64,000 nucleotides of DNA from Isochrysis galbana (lineage: Eukaryota > Haptophyta > Isochrysidales > Isochrysidaceae), in assembly GCA_018136815.1 (NCBI GenBank), contig CM030939.1, positions 4,643,419-4,707,418 of the forward strand, given 5' to 3'. The notes beneath the pieces are model-generated. The model saw only the letters and a list, made by a program, of their open reading frames with translations, was not told the DNA's origin and did no database searches. The position numbers and the translations under genes are program-made. This document shows, piece after piece, positions 50,504-61,700 of this stretch. Each line of letters opens with the position of its first letter. Position 1 is the stretch's first letter.

Positions 50504-53001
50504 TCATTCCTTCGCGTCGCATATATTATCTTGCGCATCTTTTGTTATGTTGCCGTCAGGGGAGAAACCGTGCGCCTCGGGACCGAGGACGAATCGCTCC
50601 TCGACCGGCTCGTTCCATCCGTCGTATGTGATGCGGATGACTGTATGCAACGGTATCTCGATCTTGGGCGCCGTGGTGCGTGACTTACCCATGAGGTAAG
50701 CATACATGAGACGGAGCACCGCCTGATGCGACACGAGCAGTAGGGGCTCGTGGTACGACTCCAACTCGTGCACCAATCTGTCGCCAGGGAGGAGGAGGTT
50801 TCAAGGTAGGCAAAGCAAGGACATGGCACTCTCTGAGGGTCGGCGCGTGGTCCCAGTGTTCTCGTCGCTTGCAAGACTCGCACGCAAACCTACAGACCCC
50901 ATTCCCATCGCGCGTTGGCTCATGGAGCTTGACTCACGGGTCAAGCCTTGCGACGATGTCGAAGTAGGACTCTCCGCGTGGATATCGGTAGCCGATCTTG
51001 TCCATTGAACGGAGCGACGCCTCGCTCGGTGCAATCTGCTTGATCTGTGTTGGGAGATGGTGATGGTGGCACAAGTGTGGCCGGGTCGGTGGGTGGGGAT
51101 CAGTGCCGTGCTCCGGCGATGCCCGACCACCAAAAAAGCACACTGAGGCTGCTGCGGGACAACTTCGCGCACAGCGGGCGCACCTCCGCATATGTCTTCC
51201 CCTCGTACTCCCCAGCAAAGATTTCGTCCAAATTGCGGTAAACACGTGGCGACATCTGTTCCCACACCGGCTCAGCTGCCTCGTCGCGCTCTATAGTGTC
51301 ATTGCGTGCGGGGCTGGGCACCGTCGAGTCCGTGTTCGCGGAGCTAAGATCACTTTGATGCATGCTTTCCGCCAAGCTGCCACTGGCACTGTTGGGGCCG
51401 ATGCTCGCCGTTAAACTGGGCTGCTGCTCTCCTCGAGGGGGGTATGGCTGCTCCCCAAAACTCGACATGGGGAAGATTGGGTGCGGGATGTGGCGAGCAG
51501 TCAAGATAGTGCGCTGGAGCGAGGAGGTCCATAGCCGGCACTTGCGCAGCACGCCGTGCTGAACGAAGATGTTTTCAGGCACCCACTTGCCGAGCCGCCG
51601 GGCGTACTCTTCGCCTGCAGGGGAGAGGGGTGGGTTGCCGCCAATCTTGCCGAGCACGTTGTACTCGGACTGTCCATGGCGCGAGAGGTATATTGTGTGC
51701 GGCGTCGGGTGGATAACTGAGAGGAACTGCGCGATACGCATGCGCAGATAGCCATGCATACGATTGGTCACGACCTGTGATGACAGGGCGGGCAAGCGGG
51801 CGCTAAAGGGTGCGGTGATGGGACCTGTGATGACAGGGCGGGCAAGCGGGCGCTAAAGGGTGCGGTGATGGAGGCAGGCTTCTGCCAGTGCAAGAAGCGG
51901 CAAATAAACGGCGTAGCGGACATCAGCGCCGGCCCTTGAGCCGCAGCCCTTGCGCACCTTGTCCCCATAGTTGATGAGTTTGATGTACGACAGGTCGCCC
52001 TCTGAGCCGTCTTCTTGCAGTGTGACGTAGATGCGCTGGAATTGCATCTCGCGCCGGTGGAACTCCTTGATGGCGGCGCGCGAGAGCGGGTCATCCCACG
52101 ACGCACCCGTCCGCGCACGCTCACGGGCACGCAGATTGGCCTCCAGGATGTCCGGCCGGTCGGCGATGACCTCGATGAAGATCAGCTTCGCGCCGAGAGC
52201 AGCATCGCCCGCCAGAATGTCATTTGCCCATCTGCGGCGCTCTTTGGAGGTACCCGACCACTTCTCCTTGAAGGCGACGAAACTGTCGCTCGCGTACAGG
52301 ATGGCCACCTTGCCACTGTCAACATTCTTGCGACGCCGGTCATTCATGTCCACCAGAAGCTCCTCCTCCTCATGCGCCTCGGGTGCAGCTGCTGGCTCGC
52401 CGTCTGGCGCAGCGGTACCCAGGGCGGCCGCGATGGACGCTTGCAGCTCAGTGGTGCCGCTGCGACCGCGTGTTGACTTGGGGACCGACATGTTGCGGTC
52501 GGCGGAGGAGGAGGTGGCGTTCATGAATGTCTTGATCTCCTCGAACAAGAACATTGCGTTGTGGTCGGAGCCCGCCGGACCTCCCGCGCGAGCCATCACC
52601 TCGTTGATGTCAAAGAGCTTGACCTCTGCTCCGTGGAAGAAGGAGAGGTACTTGGAGAGCCTGTGGGCGATGAAGGGCTTGCCTCGCTCGGGAAGCCCGA
52701 TGAGGCAAAGGATGTGTCGGACTCCGAGCAGTCCTGCGACCGCTGCGATTGGCGGTGGCACGGCAGTGGGAAGGGGGTTGTCTGACGTCGCCTTGAGCAG
52801 GTGCGACTGCGAGGCGACGTATGCGGAGAGAGAGTTGGTGGACGAGAAGTCGATGTGCCGCTTGAGGCCTGGGCCAGAAGGGAGCGTGCGCAGGAGCTCG
52901 GCAAGCTCGGATCGGTGCGGCGAGGAAGGCGGAGAGCCGGCGCTCCCGTTCACGCCATGAACCGACGCGGAGGGCTCGATGGGCAGCGGTGGCGGCGCCA
53001 T
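50504..53001 (-). CDS. 6-phosphofructo-2-kinase / fructose-2,6-bisphosphatase, divergent kinase half
   Basis: Four exons: 51958..53001, 51184..51774, 50938..51044, 50504..50777; phases agree, 671 aa. Family members make and destroy fructose-2,6-bisphosphate, the cytosolic regulator of glycolysis. Kinase half (residues about 95-348): Walker-A-like LIGLPERGKPFIAHRL has Pro where the Mg-binding Thr/Ser normally follows Lys; the DATN box is replaced by YASDSF with an added segment before KERRRW; a roughly 60-residue Ala/Pro/Glu insert precedes it. Phosphatase half: IYLSRHGQSEYN (His near 380), WTSSLQRTILTA, NLDEIFAGEYEGKTYAEV (acid Glu), YRYPRGESYFDIVARLDP, LLLVSHQAVLRL and EIPLHTVIRI are all conserved, with a roughly 60-residue Ser-rich insert. 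An in-frame GTAAGT in exon 4 (50688) is not used as a donor, as the family sequence reads straight through it. Confidence 0.92.
51772..51871. repeat. Perfect 50-bp tandem duplication at the PFK-2 intron 1 acceptor
   Basis: The 50 bp starting GACCTGTGATGACAGGGCGG at 51772 repeat exactly at 51822. The unit includes the 3' splice site (minus strand CATCACAG/GTC), so intron 1 ends in two identical acceptors 50 nt apart. Confidence 0.95.
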
Positions 53002-53963
53002 TGCGTTGAGCACGCCGGGCGGGCGAGTGGGCTGGGGAAGGCGGGGGGGGGGGGAAGGGAGAGGGAGAGAGGAAGGGGGGGAGGGGGAGGGAGGGGAGGG
53101 GGGGGAGGGAGCGAGGGAGGGGGAGAGAGAGAGGGCGAGGGGGGAGAGGGGGATGATAAGAGGGAGAGGACAGAGGAGGGAGAGGGGAGGAGAGAGGCAG
53201 TGGGGGGATAGAGACGAGGGGGTCGTTTTACGTGAAGTTCCCGTCTCTTTTCGCGATGTTGGTGCGGGAAGAGGGTGAAGGAATCATGCGCTCTCGCGGC
53301 TGGTTGCTGGATGAGAAGAAGAACCTGTTGACAGGCGAGAGAGAGATGAGAACATCGACTCGGGGGTTGTTTGCTCCAGCAGAGGAGAGGGGGAGAGAGA
53401 GAGAGGGAGGGAGGGAGGGAGGGAGGGAGGGAGAGGGAGAAGAGAGAGAGAGAGAGGTCGTTATGTAGAGGGAATATACTGGGGGCCCTGGAGGGGACGT
53501 AATCAATCATCGACGACGGTCTGACCTCCCCCGCCCCTCTCTCTCTCCGAGTGGTGAGAGAGAGCGAGAGGGTCGTTCATGAAGGAAGGAAGGAGGTCTA
53601 TAACTGAATCACGGGTGGGAACAGAATCACTCGTGAGGGGCGTCGGTGGCTGAGAACGACAGGCGACACAACAGCAGCAGCAAGGCTTCGTGTGTGTACC
53701 AGTAAAAACGTTCTCGGACTAGAGCTCTCTAGAATGCCTTCTTTACACAGAAGGAGATCAGGAGGGGTGTGCGGGTATGACGAAACATCACGGACCAGAG
53801 ATTCTAAGATTCTAAGATTCTTAGAGAGTGTGTACTGTAGAGGAGAGTACAATCCTTTTAACTCTAGAGGAGAGATATCCTCAACCTTCCCCCCCCACCC
53901 CCCTCCCCGCGCGGCTGCTGCGCTGGTGGTTTCGTCATCGGCCCACATGGCACGGAACCGGCC
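53002..53963. promoter_or_regulatory. Divergent promoter region, PFK-2 and LRR genes
   Basis: 53038-53460 is almost all purine on the plus strand (G-runs, GGGA, GAGA); 53520-53700 is mixed; 53885-53910 is a short C-rich tract before the LRR start. The near-repeat GATTCTAAGATTCTAAGATTC is at 53800-53820. No core promoter element was recognised. Confidence 0.55.
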
Positions 53964-55004
53964 ATGCCGGCGGGTAGTCGCTCCTTCTCACGCGCCCCGC
54001 TGCTGCGCGCGTTGGTGGGCATCGCTGCTATCGGGCGGACAGATGGCTTCCGCAGCTGCGCCCTCACGGACACTGTCGCCGACTGGTCCGCCCTCGGGTC
54101 GTGGAAGAAGCCAGAGATAGAGCTCAAGCACTGCACGATCATTACAGTCCACACCAATCTCGGAATCCGCGTGCAGGCTGGCTCGTATGCTGGAGGATCG
54201 TCGGGCACGGAGGCGCTTGATGAGCTCGTCGTTACGCTGGCGGCCTCCCTTGGAGCCGACAGCGAGATCGAGACTGTTGACTTCGCAGGCACACGCATCG
54301 GCGACACAGGTGCAGCTGCACTTGCTGCAGCTCTACACTCAAACAGCCACCTTAATAGACTTAATCTGAGCGGCTGTGGTATTGGTGATGAAGGGGTTAC
54401 AGCGCTCGCTCATGCACTTGCTTTGAATACCGCTCTCATCGACCTCGATTTGAGCGACAACGACTTTGGGGTGGAGGGGACTGAAGCACTCGCAAGTGCG
54501 CTAAAGCACAATCGGGCACTCCAGATACTGTGGCTCTTTGACAACGCTATCGAATCTTCCGGTGCCGTCGCGTTGGCCAAGGCACTTCCAGAAGGCTGTT
54601 CATTGACTCGGCTCGGTCTAGGTGGCATAGTGCACCTCCATGGTGGCCGGAAGGCGTACGTTCACATTGGCAACGAAGCCAAGGCTGAGCTTGCCATTGC
54701 TGAGGCGCAGGTTGCGCAGAGAAGTTCCGGTGACCAACGCTTTCGAATCGTTTACTACGCCTTATCTCTGAAGTCGGAGGATCGAGCTGTGTCCATAACG
54801 GACTCTCAGTGGGATCCGAGCGGACGCTTCTTCATCTGGAGAGAGCATGAGGGGTCAGATATGTCAAGCATGCTAGTCATCTTGTTCCCAACATGCGCAA
54901 GCATAGCACTTTTGCTCCTTTTCATCCGGCATGTGAGTGCCAGAACTCACGAGCGGAGGCAATGCGGGAGACCTATGAGAATAGGGAGTATCCCTATGGT
55001 GTGA
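53964..55004 (+). CDS. Leucine-rich-repeat protein with a C-terminal membrane segment
   Basis: Intronless 346-aa ORF from ATG 53964. Residues about 90-215 form four ribonuclease-inhibitor-type LRRs of about 28 residues (for example SHLNRLNLSGCGIGDEGVTA, TALIDLDLSDNDFGVEGTEA, RALQILWLFDNAIESSGAVA). The N-terminus is basic with a short hydrophobic patch (RAPLLRALVGIAAIGR), a weak signal or transit peptide. Residues about 299-322 (MLVILFPTCASIALLLLFIR) are a probable transmembrane helix, leaving a short basic tail. Such LRRs are protein-binding horseshoes; the partner is unknown. It diverges from PFK-2/FBPase-2. Confidence 0.75.
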   Translation: MPAGSRSFSRAPLLRALVGIAAIGRTDGFRSCALTDTVADWSALGSWKKPEIELKHCTIITVHTNLGIRVQAGSYAGGSSGTEALDELVVTLAASLGADSEIETVDFAGTRIGDTGAAALAAALHSNSHLNRLNLSGCGIGDEGVTALAHALALNTALIDLDLSDNDFGVEGTEALASALKHNRALQILWLFDNAIESSGAVALAKALPEGCSLTRLGLGGIVHLHGGRKAYVHIGNEAKAELAIAEAQVAQRSSGDQRFRIVYYALSLKSEDRAVSITDSQWDPSGRFFIWREHEGSDMSSMLVILFPTCASIALLLLFIRHVSARTHERRQCGRPMRIGSIPMV

Positions 55005-55713
55005 TGCCCTAATACTGGTGAGGGCACAAAAGCTTCGAGCTCCATTGAGTTGGATCCATAAATTCTTGGTCCGCTGGTATCAGTAACTCCTTATCCGCCT
55101 GGTACCCTAGCTCGGACGTGGCAAGCGTATGCTAGCAGTAGCGTAGCCGACACACGCATGGCGACCTGCACACAACAAGGCAAGCACACGCGTGACGGTC
55201 AATAATACGCACAACTCACAAATATACAAATACAACGGAACACCAACTACGCGCACACGCCAGGGACCACAGAAACTAGCCCAACCATCCCACCAAAAGG
55301 CCTACCAAGACCCACACTTTGAACTAGGCCCAAGTTAGTGCTTAGTGCACCTGGGCCGTACCCCGGAAACCGAAAAAAAAAGGAAAAGGAAAAGGAAAGA
55401 AGGGGGGGAGGGGAAGGTGAAGGAGGTGGAGGGAAGGGAGTTAAGGGCGGTGTCGGTAGACGGTAGAGGGATGGATCGTACCCAGTCCGTAGTAGGTGTT
55501 GGCCCAGAATCTTCCGATTTTTTTTTCAGCTCAGATTGATGCAGGCGCGCTGAGAGAATAGTCTAATATTTGGTTACCTCAGAAATGTTAAGAGTAAAAA
55601 GGTCTAGATAGATGGGCTACGGACGGCTTTCCCGCGCTTCCCGCCCCATCTCCCACCTTCCAGGCCTTCTCTGCAGACGAGGGCGAAAGGTGCACAGGTG
55701 GGTCTGAGTCTGG
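55005..55713. other. Intergenic DNA with R5 copy 3
   Basis: 55370-55440 is GA-rich. 55430-55540 is an inverted R5 copy (GGGCGGTGTCGG... CCCAGAATCTTC...GATTTTTTTT). Nothing else was recognised. Confidence 0.5.
55430..55540 (-). repeat. Dispersed repeat family R5, copy 3 (inverted)
   Basis: On the minus strand it reads AAAAAAATCGGAAGATTCTG, then a TACGGACTGGGTACG block and GACACCGCCCTTAACTCCC, matching the other two copies in order. Confidence 0.6.
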
Positions 55714-57600
55714 ATGGTGGAGGAGGCAGCGAGTCACACGGTGGCAGTGGAGGCACGCCTGATCCTCCCTGGCCGACTGTGCGTCTGCACGCTTGGGGAC
55801 GAACTGGGCACACCACTCGAGCACATCCGTCGCGTGCTGCGCATGGCGCACCCGGCATCGGACAAGGTGCTTGTCGCGCGGGGCCCAGAGGGGCTCGTGT
55901 TGATGCACTGCTTGGCTGATTCTGGGCTCGCCGAACGTCTGATGGGTCGCGATCGCGTGCGTTCGAGGCGGGAATGCTCTACGGCACACCTGCTAGATGG
56001 CGCGCTACTGCATGATGCCCTGCAGCACTGGCTCGAATTCTTGCTCATCAGCGACAGGGGCTATATGCCGATCCCCGGAGGTTTCTTGTTGGGCGTGAAA
56101 AATGCAGAAAGCGCAGCTGCTCTGTCCGGGCATTTGCGCTCGGCACCCGCTGTGAAGCTGAGCCTTGTCTTTGGCCCTCATTACGTGATAGCAGGAGGCA
56201 AAGTCAAGGTGGAAATAACGATCTGCTGCAGCTTGCAAGGGCGATGCTGGAAGTCAACTGATGGGTTGTCACAACTACTTCAAAATGATAGACAGCTTGT
56301 TTCGGAGCTCAAGGCCAGCGGCTACGTCGATCTGACCACCGATCCCTGGTGGCCACGATACCTTGATCCAGACCGAATGAATGATCGTACCAATGAAGTC
56401 AGCCTGCTGCCATATTGTGAACGTGCGACCATCCTCTCCATTTCGATGGATCCACCCACCAAATGGCCGAATGGAGCGTGGATTACGGATACGAGCCCAT
56501 TTATCACCTGGGACGAGCACGCGAATCAACTGTGGGAACAGCTCGGGCTCTGGGTCGACCGTACGCACCTTTCTCCATTTTGTGTCGTGAGACTAGAACT
56601 TGATACGGCACCGAATGAAATGTTTGATGATGGGCGCTCTTGCCCATGGCAAGTTGTGCCTGCGAGTATTATCTGGCCCGCAGCGGGCATGAGAGTTATC
56701 CGGCGCGCCACGCAGCTCAAGGCCCAGGAAAATTTGGAAAGATTGCTGCGTTGGCTTAACGAGCAAACGCCACTGGGGCTTGGAGCGATCGAATTCGTCG
56801 GTGCCATCCCAATCTTGTCCAGGTCCCACGACGTCTTCTTGACTAGCAGAGGCTCGCAAACCAAGGAGCTTATCCCCCCTTCCTCAATTGATGGGCTCGC
56901 AAGAGATGCGCTTCGGCTCGGAGAAGTGTCGGAACCAATCCGTAGCATTTGCCGATGGCAAAGTGCCAATGCGGAAAGACCGGCGAACCATCAAGTCGCA
57001 CATTGTGCGGCACAACAGACGGGGGTTGCGCACCCATCATACGTCATAAAAAGGAAAGGGCCTCCCCTTTCAGGTATCGCGAACAAGGCTGCTCTTTCGA
57101 CAGAGTACAAGCCATCAATGGCTGGAAATATTGCTGCATTCCGGTGTGCGAGAACACCGGTTGGCATGACCCTCACTTCGATTTCACCCTCGAGCGCTAC
57201 TTCTTCGGCGAATGGCGCCGCCAGCGGCCATCATCGCAAATTCCCTCCGCCACGGGCACATAACAAGCCGTTTTCAGAAAAGACTCGCGAGCCTGCCGTA
57301 TTTAAAAGGCCGGCACCTAAACCGAAAGCGCATGTGCCCCCAAGGCGGCGGGTGAAGGTGGGCACGGTGCAAGTGCCAGTGCCAAGCGATCCAACGTCAA
57401 CGTCGACAGTGGTCCGCGCGTTTGTTCCACCTTCCGAGTCAGCCGTGGAAAGGATCGATATCAGCGTCCCTATTCTTGTCACAGATACTACAGCTCTCGC
57501 TCTGATGAAGGTTCCCATGCTCAAGCAGCAGTGCGCCCTACGAAATATGAAAGTGAGTGGCACCCGAGCACAACTACTAGAGCGACTTGGGGTGGCGTGA
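55714..57600 (+). CDS. Unknown protein with a C-terminal SAP motif
   Basis: Intronless 628-aa ORF from ATG 55714. Residues about 1-400 look folded, with mixed secondary structure (LCVCTLGDELGTPLEHIRRV; GYMPIPGGFLLGVKNAESAA; LEFLLISD; ITDTSPFITWDEHANQLWEQ; ENLERLLRWLNEQ), family not recognised. Residues about 410-560 are Pro/Ser/Lys-rich and probably disordered. The last about 38 residues (LALMKVPMLKQQCALRNMKV then GTRAQLLERL) match a SAP nucleic-acid-binding module. There is no signal peptide or membrane segment. A nuclear, nucleic-acid-linked role is plausible but not shown. The reading frame could include unspliced intron sequence in the disordered part. Confidence 0.7.
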   Translation: MVEEAASHTVAVEARLILPGRLCVCTLGDELGTPLEHIRRVLRMAHPASDKVLVARGPEGLVLMHCLADSGLAERLMGRDRVRSRRECSTAHLLDGALLHDALQHWLEFLLISDRGYMPIPGGFLLGVKNAESAAALSGHLRSAPAVKLSLVFGPHYVIAGGKVKVEITICCSLQGRCWKSTDGLSQLLQNDRQLVSELKASGYVDLTTDPWWPRYLDPDRMNDRTNEVSLLPYCERATILSISMDPPTKWPNGAWITDTSPFITWDEHANQLWEQLGLWVDRTHLSPFCVVRLELDTAPNEMFDDGRSCPWQVVPASIIWPAAGMRVIRRATQLKAQENLERLLRWLNEQTPLGLGAIEFVGAIPILSRSHDVFLTSRGSQTKELIPPSSIDGLARDALRLGEVSEPIRSICRWQSANAERPANHQVAHCAAQQTGVAHPSYVIKRKGPPLSGIANKAALSTEYKPSMAGNIAAFRCARTPVGMTLTSISPSSATSSANGAASGHHRKFPPPRAHNKPFSEKTREPAVFKRPAPKPKAHVPPRRRVKVGTVQVPVPSDPTSTSTVVRAFVPPSESAVERIDISVPILVTDTTALALMKVPMLKQQCALRNMKVSGTRAQLLERLGVA

Positions 57601-57929
57601 TGCGAGCAGTAGATGACTCGTCGCACGATAGTGAGCATGTGAGGATGTTTTGGTTGCTGATGCTTATTCTTTATCTTCCACTTGCACTCTACTCATGCAC
57701 GCGCATCATCGCTAATTTCCTCTACTGTTGCGCAAGCTTATTCATTATCAATGTTGTACCCCCGCTGCACTATTCATTATTCATTGGCAAAAGCTCTTCC
57801 GACCACCTACCAAATCATTGGCTTTTTCAAACTGATAGGTTATGGATTTCAAACCCAAACGCACATACGACGTGCGAATCAATACTGATCTCTTTGAAAA
57901 TAGGCGAGTCAGAGTCGGAGTCGGGGGCG

Positions 57930-58052
57930 CTAAAGAGGGAACTGGGGAAGGGGGAGGGGGTTGTTAGGGGTTAAGGTTGGGTAGTAGGGAGGTACATAAG
58001 CACACTGCCTCAAGCCGCACGAGTAGCGGGGATTTTTAAGAAGATTTTTTTA
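57930..58052 (+). repeat. Dispersed repeat family R4, copy 2
   Basis: GAGGGAACTGGGGAAGGGGG, GTTAGGGGTTAAGGTTGGGT, AGTAGGGAGGTACA, GCACACTGCCTCAAGCCGCA and TTTTTAAGAAGATTTTTTTA, about 90 percent like 41406-41532 by eye. Confidence 0.88.
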
Positions 58053-58091
58053 GATATAGTGTATAGAGTGCCTTTCGGGAATATGAATAGG

Positions 58092-58397
58092 TTATAGGTT
58101 ATCGATCATGATGTCCTCCCTACTCCTGCATCCGTCTTGGGTGAAAAGCGGGCGGCTTTGTTCAGTGCTTCTAAGATGTTGGTTATTCTCGGGCATTCGC
58201 CCAGCGAGGTGTGTCGAGGATTCGTCCTCCTCCTTACATAGACGGCACGTGTTGTTACGATCCGGGAATCGGTTGTATGTGCCCACTCGTCTATGGGTAA
58301 TATGTTTGTAGTGTAGGTGCATATCTCGCGCCGCCGTCACCATTGGGGACGGGTACCCTTCGGCAAGAAGTTTCTTGAGTGAAGTGGCAGGCGCCAC
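58092..58397 (-). pseudogene. Retroelement ORF fragment with a Cys-His knuckle
   Basis: An open frame of about 100 codons containing YNRFPDRNNTCRLCKEEDES then STHLAGRMPEN, a C-x2-C-x8-H arrangement like the end of many non-LTR retrotransposon ORF2 proteins (usual form C-x2-C-x7-8-H-x4-C, here lacking the last Cys). ATG 58397 is internal to the original protein. No RT domain is present nearby, so this is a short remnant. Confidence 0.4.
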
Positions 58398-58750
58398 AGA
58401 TCTTGCGCCTTGCTTAACGTGCCACTCAACGTGCTACTCAATGAGCGCACAGATTTTAGTCTATTTGAGGGGCACGTAATGTTATCACTGCGACTGTGGC
58501 GATGCCGCTACTAAATGTTGGCCGTGCAACACGGGACTGCGGACAAAGCTTCCCTCTTGTGCTGCTCGCTTTTCGTGCCATTCAGACTGCCCTAACGGGA
58601 TGGCTTGGTGGTTAGCCATGCGAGAGAGTGCGACAAGGAAGACAAGCCTCGATAGATCAAGTGGCACCGCAACCCCATCGCGAATGAAATTAAATTCGAC
58701 TGCAACCACTCGCAGGGAAGCTAGCCCCTACGCAGCGAGGCAAGAATATC

Positions 58751-61700
58751 TCAAGCCTTCTTCGCCTTCGCCTTGGCCTTCTTCTTCTTCTTCGCGATCT
58801 TCTTGAGCTTTTCCTCGAGCTGACGTTTCTTCTCGATGGCCTTGAGCTGCTTCTCTCGCCGCGCTGCGCACAACAAATCCATGGAGCCACATTCTTCTAG
58901 TTCAGACTGTGAGGTCCAGCAAACAGGCATTTTGAGGAGTGAGTCAGGCACCACCGATTCAGTGTGCGTGGCAGTGCTCCGTGCGGGAGGGGTGGGGGGG
59001 AAAGAAGATCCGCGCGCCCGGTGCTAGTGTGTAAGGCGTGAAAAACGCGCGCCTCACCTCCATACGCTCTAGCTCACTCATCTGGTCTTTGTGCTTGGAC
59101 GCACTTTGCCCACCCGCGGCGGCGGCGGCAGCGGCGGCGGCCTCCGCTTCCCGTGCCTCCCGCTCGCGCCTCTCTTCCTCCAGTATCTCCGCCATTATCT
59201 CGTCCGCAAGCGGGTCGTCTTCCTCGACCACAGCTGCTGCTCCACGAGGTACAGATGCGCAGTCGACCTCTTGAAGCGTTGGGATGGCGTCTATGCTCTC
59301 TGTTGCCTTGCGCCCACTTGCCACTCCCATCCCAAAGGCGCCGAGAGTCTCGGCGTCGAAGGAGCCGATGGCGCGCGCCCAGCGCAGCTTGGAGGGCGAG
59401 ATCACAAGCATGGTGGGCAGGTCCGTTTCGGTGAGCCCGAAGGCGGAGAGAAAATCGACGTGGCATGTCGCGTCAAGCCAGGAAAAGGCGAGTGGCCCAC
59501 CCGCCCGCCGCGCGCGCAGCTTGGTAAGCATGTCTAGCTGCGATTGCTTGTTCGAGTTGTCGGAACTGCCGTCGAGCAGCGCCACAGCACAAAGCCCACC
59601 TCGAGAGGCGCACTCGGCATCCCATGTCGCCGCCGTGAGCTCAGGGATGGGCCCCACATCCTTGGTAGCTCTTGTTGCTGCCTTTGGGGCGTCCTCTTCA
59701 TCGTCAGATTGAGCGCCACGACTGGGACCAGCGGAGGCGCCGAGCTCGTGGAGTCGACTCTGAATGAATGATGCGATGAAGGTTGCAATGTTGCCGTAGT
59801 TGAACTTGCCGTGGACCTGAGGGGTGAATCTCGCGCCCTGCGATGCAAGGGAAGGCGAGACACTGGTCGATACGAGACGCCAATGCTCAGGGCGCCCGAG
59901 TGCGCAACGCTAGGATAGGAGGATTGACGCCAGCGTATACCTGGAGCTGAATCTGTTTTTCCTGCCCTGCGTCGGGAGGCATTTCAGCAGGAAACATGAT
60001 GAGGAGCGCAGGTGCCTTTTCGACTTGGAACTGCGCCATTAGACTTGCTGGGGCGAAGCCGAACTCGAGTTGGCCCTCAAAGGCGAGCGCGAGCGCGCGG
60101 TATAGCGGCGGAACCTCCGACTTCTCGGAGAAGAGGAGGCAAGCGGCGCGGGTGGGCGTCGAGCTAAAGCTCGTCGAGAAAAACGGGTCGAGGTTGGCCG
60201 GGTGAAGCCGCTCCACCTGTGCGGAAGTCAGGAGCGGTATGCCATGACGCATTGGGACTCCCCTCACGCATACTCTATTTCCCCAGCACGACGAGAACCA
60301 TGGCCGCAATCGCTAGCTCTCCGCCAGGTTGTGAGCCAGGCACAAATGTAGCGAGCGAGGCGGCACATGCGGCTCAGGTTGTCATGAGACTCGTCGACCA
60401 CACGCTAAGCCCAATGCCCTTAAGTCAAATGTGCATGTTTCCTTGGCGTGCCCCTGCTCCCAAAGGCGGTGCTCACCTGCTTCTCTGGCAAGGACGTCAG
60501 AGCCGCTTTTTTGGCAGCATCGAGGCCTGATGCATCGGCTGCGAAGCGAATCGCCTTCTTCGGCGCTTTCTCAGCCGCACCATACTTCAGTACCGCCAAA
60601 CCTGGAATCTTCTTGACTCCGTACTCGGATGCCAGGTCGACTGGTGCACGTCCGACAACCGCCTGGCCGAAAACGGACTCTGCGAGCGGCTCCAGCCCCT
60701 CGACATCGCCGAACGCGATGATATGCGCGTCCTTGGGTAGCGAGCCTAGCGCCTCGGCATCAAGCTCCCGCACGAGCTGGGGATCGGTACCCCGTTGCGC
60801 CTCCGGCTGCGGCGGAGTAGCGGCGTATGAGGTGAGAAACTCGAGGATTGCGGCGGGCTTCATCTCGCCCATGTAGGTGACGGCTTGATCAAGGCTCCCT
60901 CCTGCGGGAACCACCACCAGCTTAGGGAAGGTGGCGTCACTACCAGCTAATGTGGTTGCGATCTGTGCGCTACTCGGTCCATGTGCCGACCCGATAAGCA
61001 TCCGATCGCGGAGCGCGACGCCCATCGACTTGAGCAGAGGTGTGACCTCGGGCTTCGAGCCAAGCAACACCGCTTTGGGAAGCGAGCCGTTGGCGAGGAA
61101 GGTGTCCAGGCCCCCATCCTTGAGGGGAATGACATAGGAGGACGGAATAGCTGCAGTAGCAAAATCGACCACTCCACGCGCTGTGCGCGGGCCGTTGTAC
61201 TCGAGGACCGGCTTGTGCATTTTTCCCGTGTATGGATTACGCTTCTGCTCAGGCATAAAGAGCTTTACGGTCGGGTACCCCTGAACGCCGTTGGCAGACG
61301 CCGTTTTTGGGTTCTTCTCCGCATTGACCGCGCCGAATTTGACGATGCCACGCAAATTGTCTGCTGCCTTTAGATAGCCCTTGGCGAACTGCTTGCAGTG
61401 ACCACACCTGCGGACACGAATCAGCATTCACCTTGGATGTATTCAACGACTCATGAGAGGCAAACTATGAGCCCCGTGCCATACGACTACTAGTCAAATG
61501 ATGGGGTAGACAAATGATCGGAAGCAACATGCTTTGCACATGCACCTCTCCCAGGCTGAGCGTTTGCCTATCCTTGTTTCTATGCATGCTCTCTCTCCCT
61601 CTCCCTCTGCCCTTGCAGCTAGCTGCCAGTAGTCCTTCGTACCCACCCTCCCTCGGCGAGCGGCCCTTCAAGATTCGCTCCTCTCAGCTGCCCTTCCCTC

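Larger units (their letters stand above)
57601..58750. other. Intergenic DNA with repeat and retroelement remnants
   Basis: R4 copy 2 lies at 57930-58052 and a retroelement-like fragment at 58092-58397. 58400-58750 holds no recognised feature apart from the PDI-like gene's 3' flank. Confidence 0.5.

Noticed and set aside
50687-50690. GTAAGT splice donor in the last PFK-2/FBPase-2 exon
   Set aside because: The conserved sequence continues in frame across it (LMGKSRTTAPKIEIPLHTV fits the family), so splicing there would break the domain.
56949-57263. Cys-rich 104-aa alternative-frame protein inside the SAP-tailed gene
   Set aside because: It has plausible Cys content but lies wholly inside a longer open frame and has no promoter space or family match; probably a shadow.
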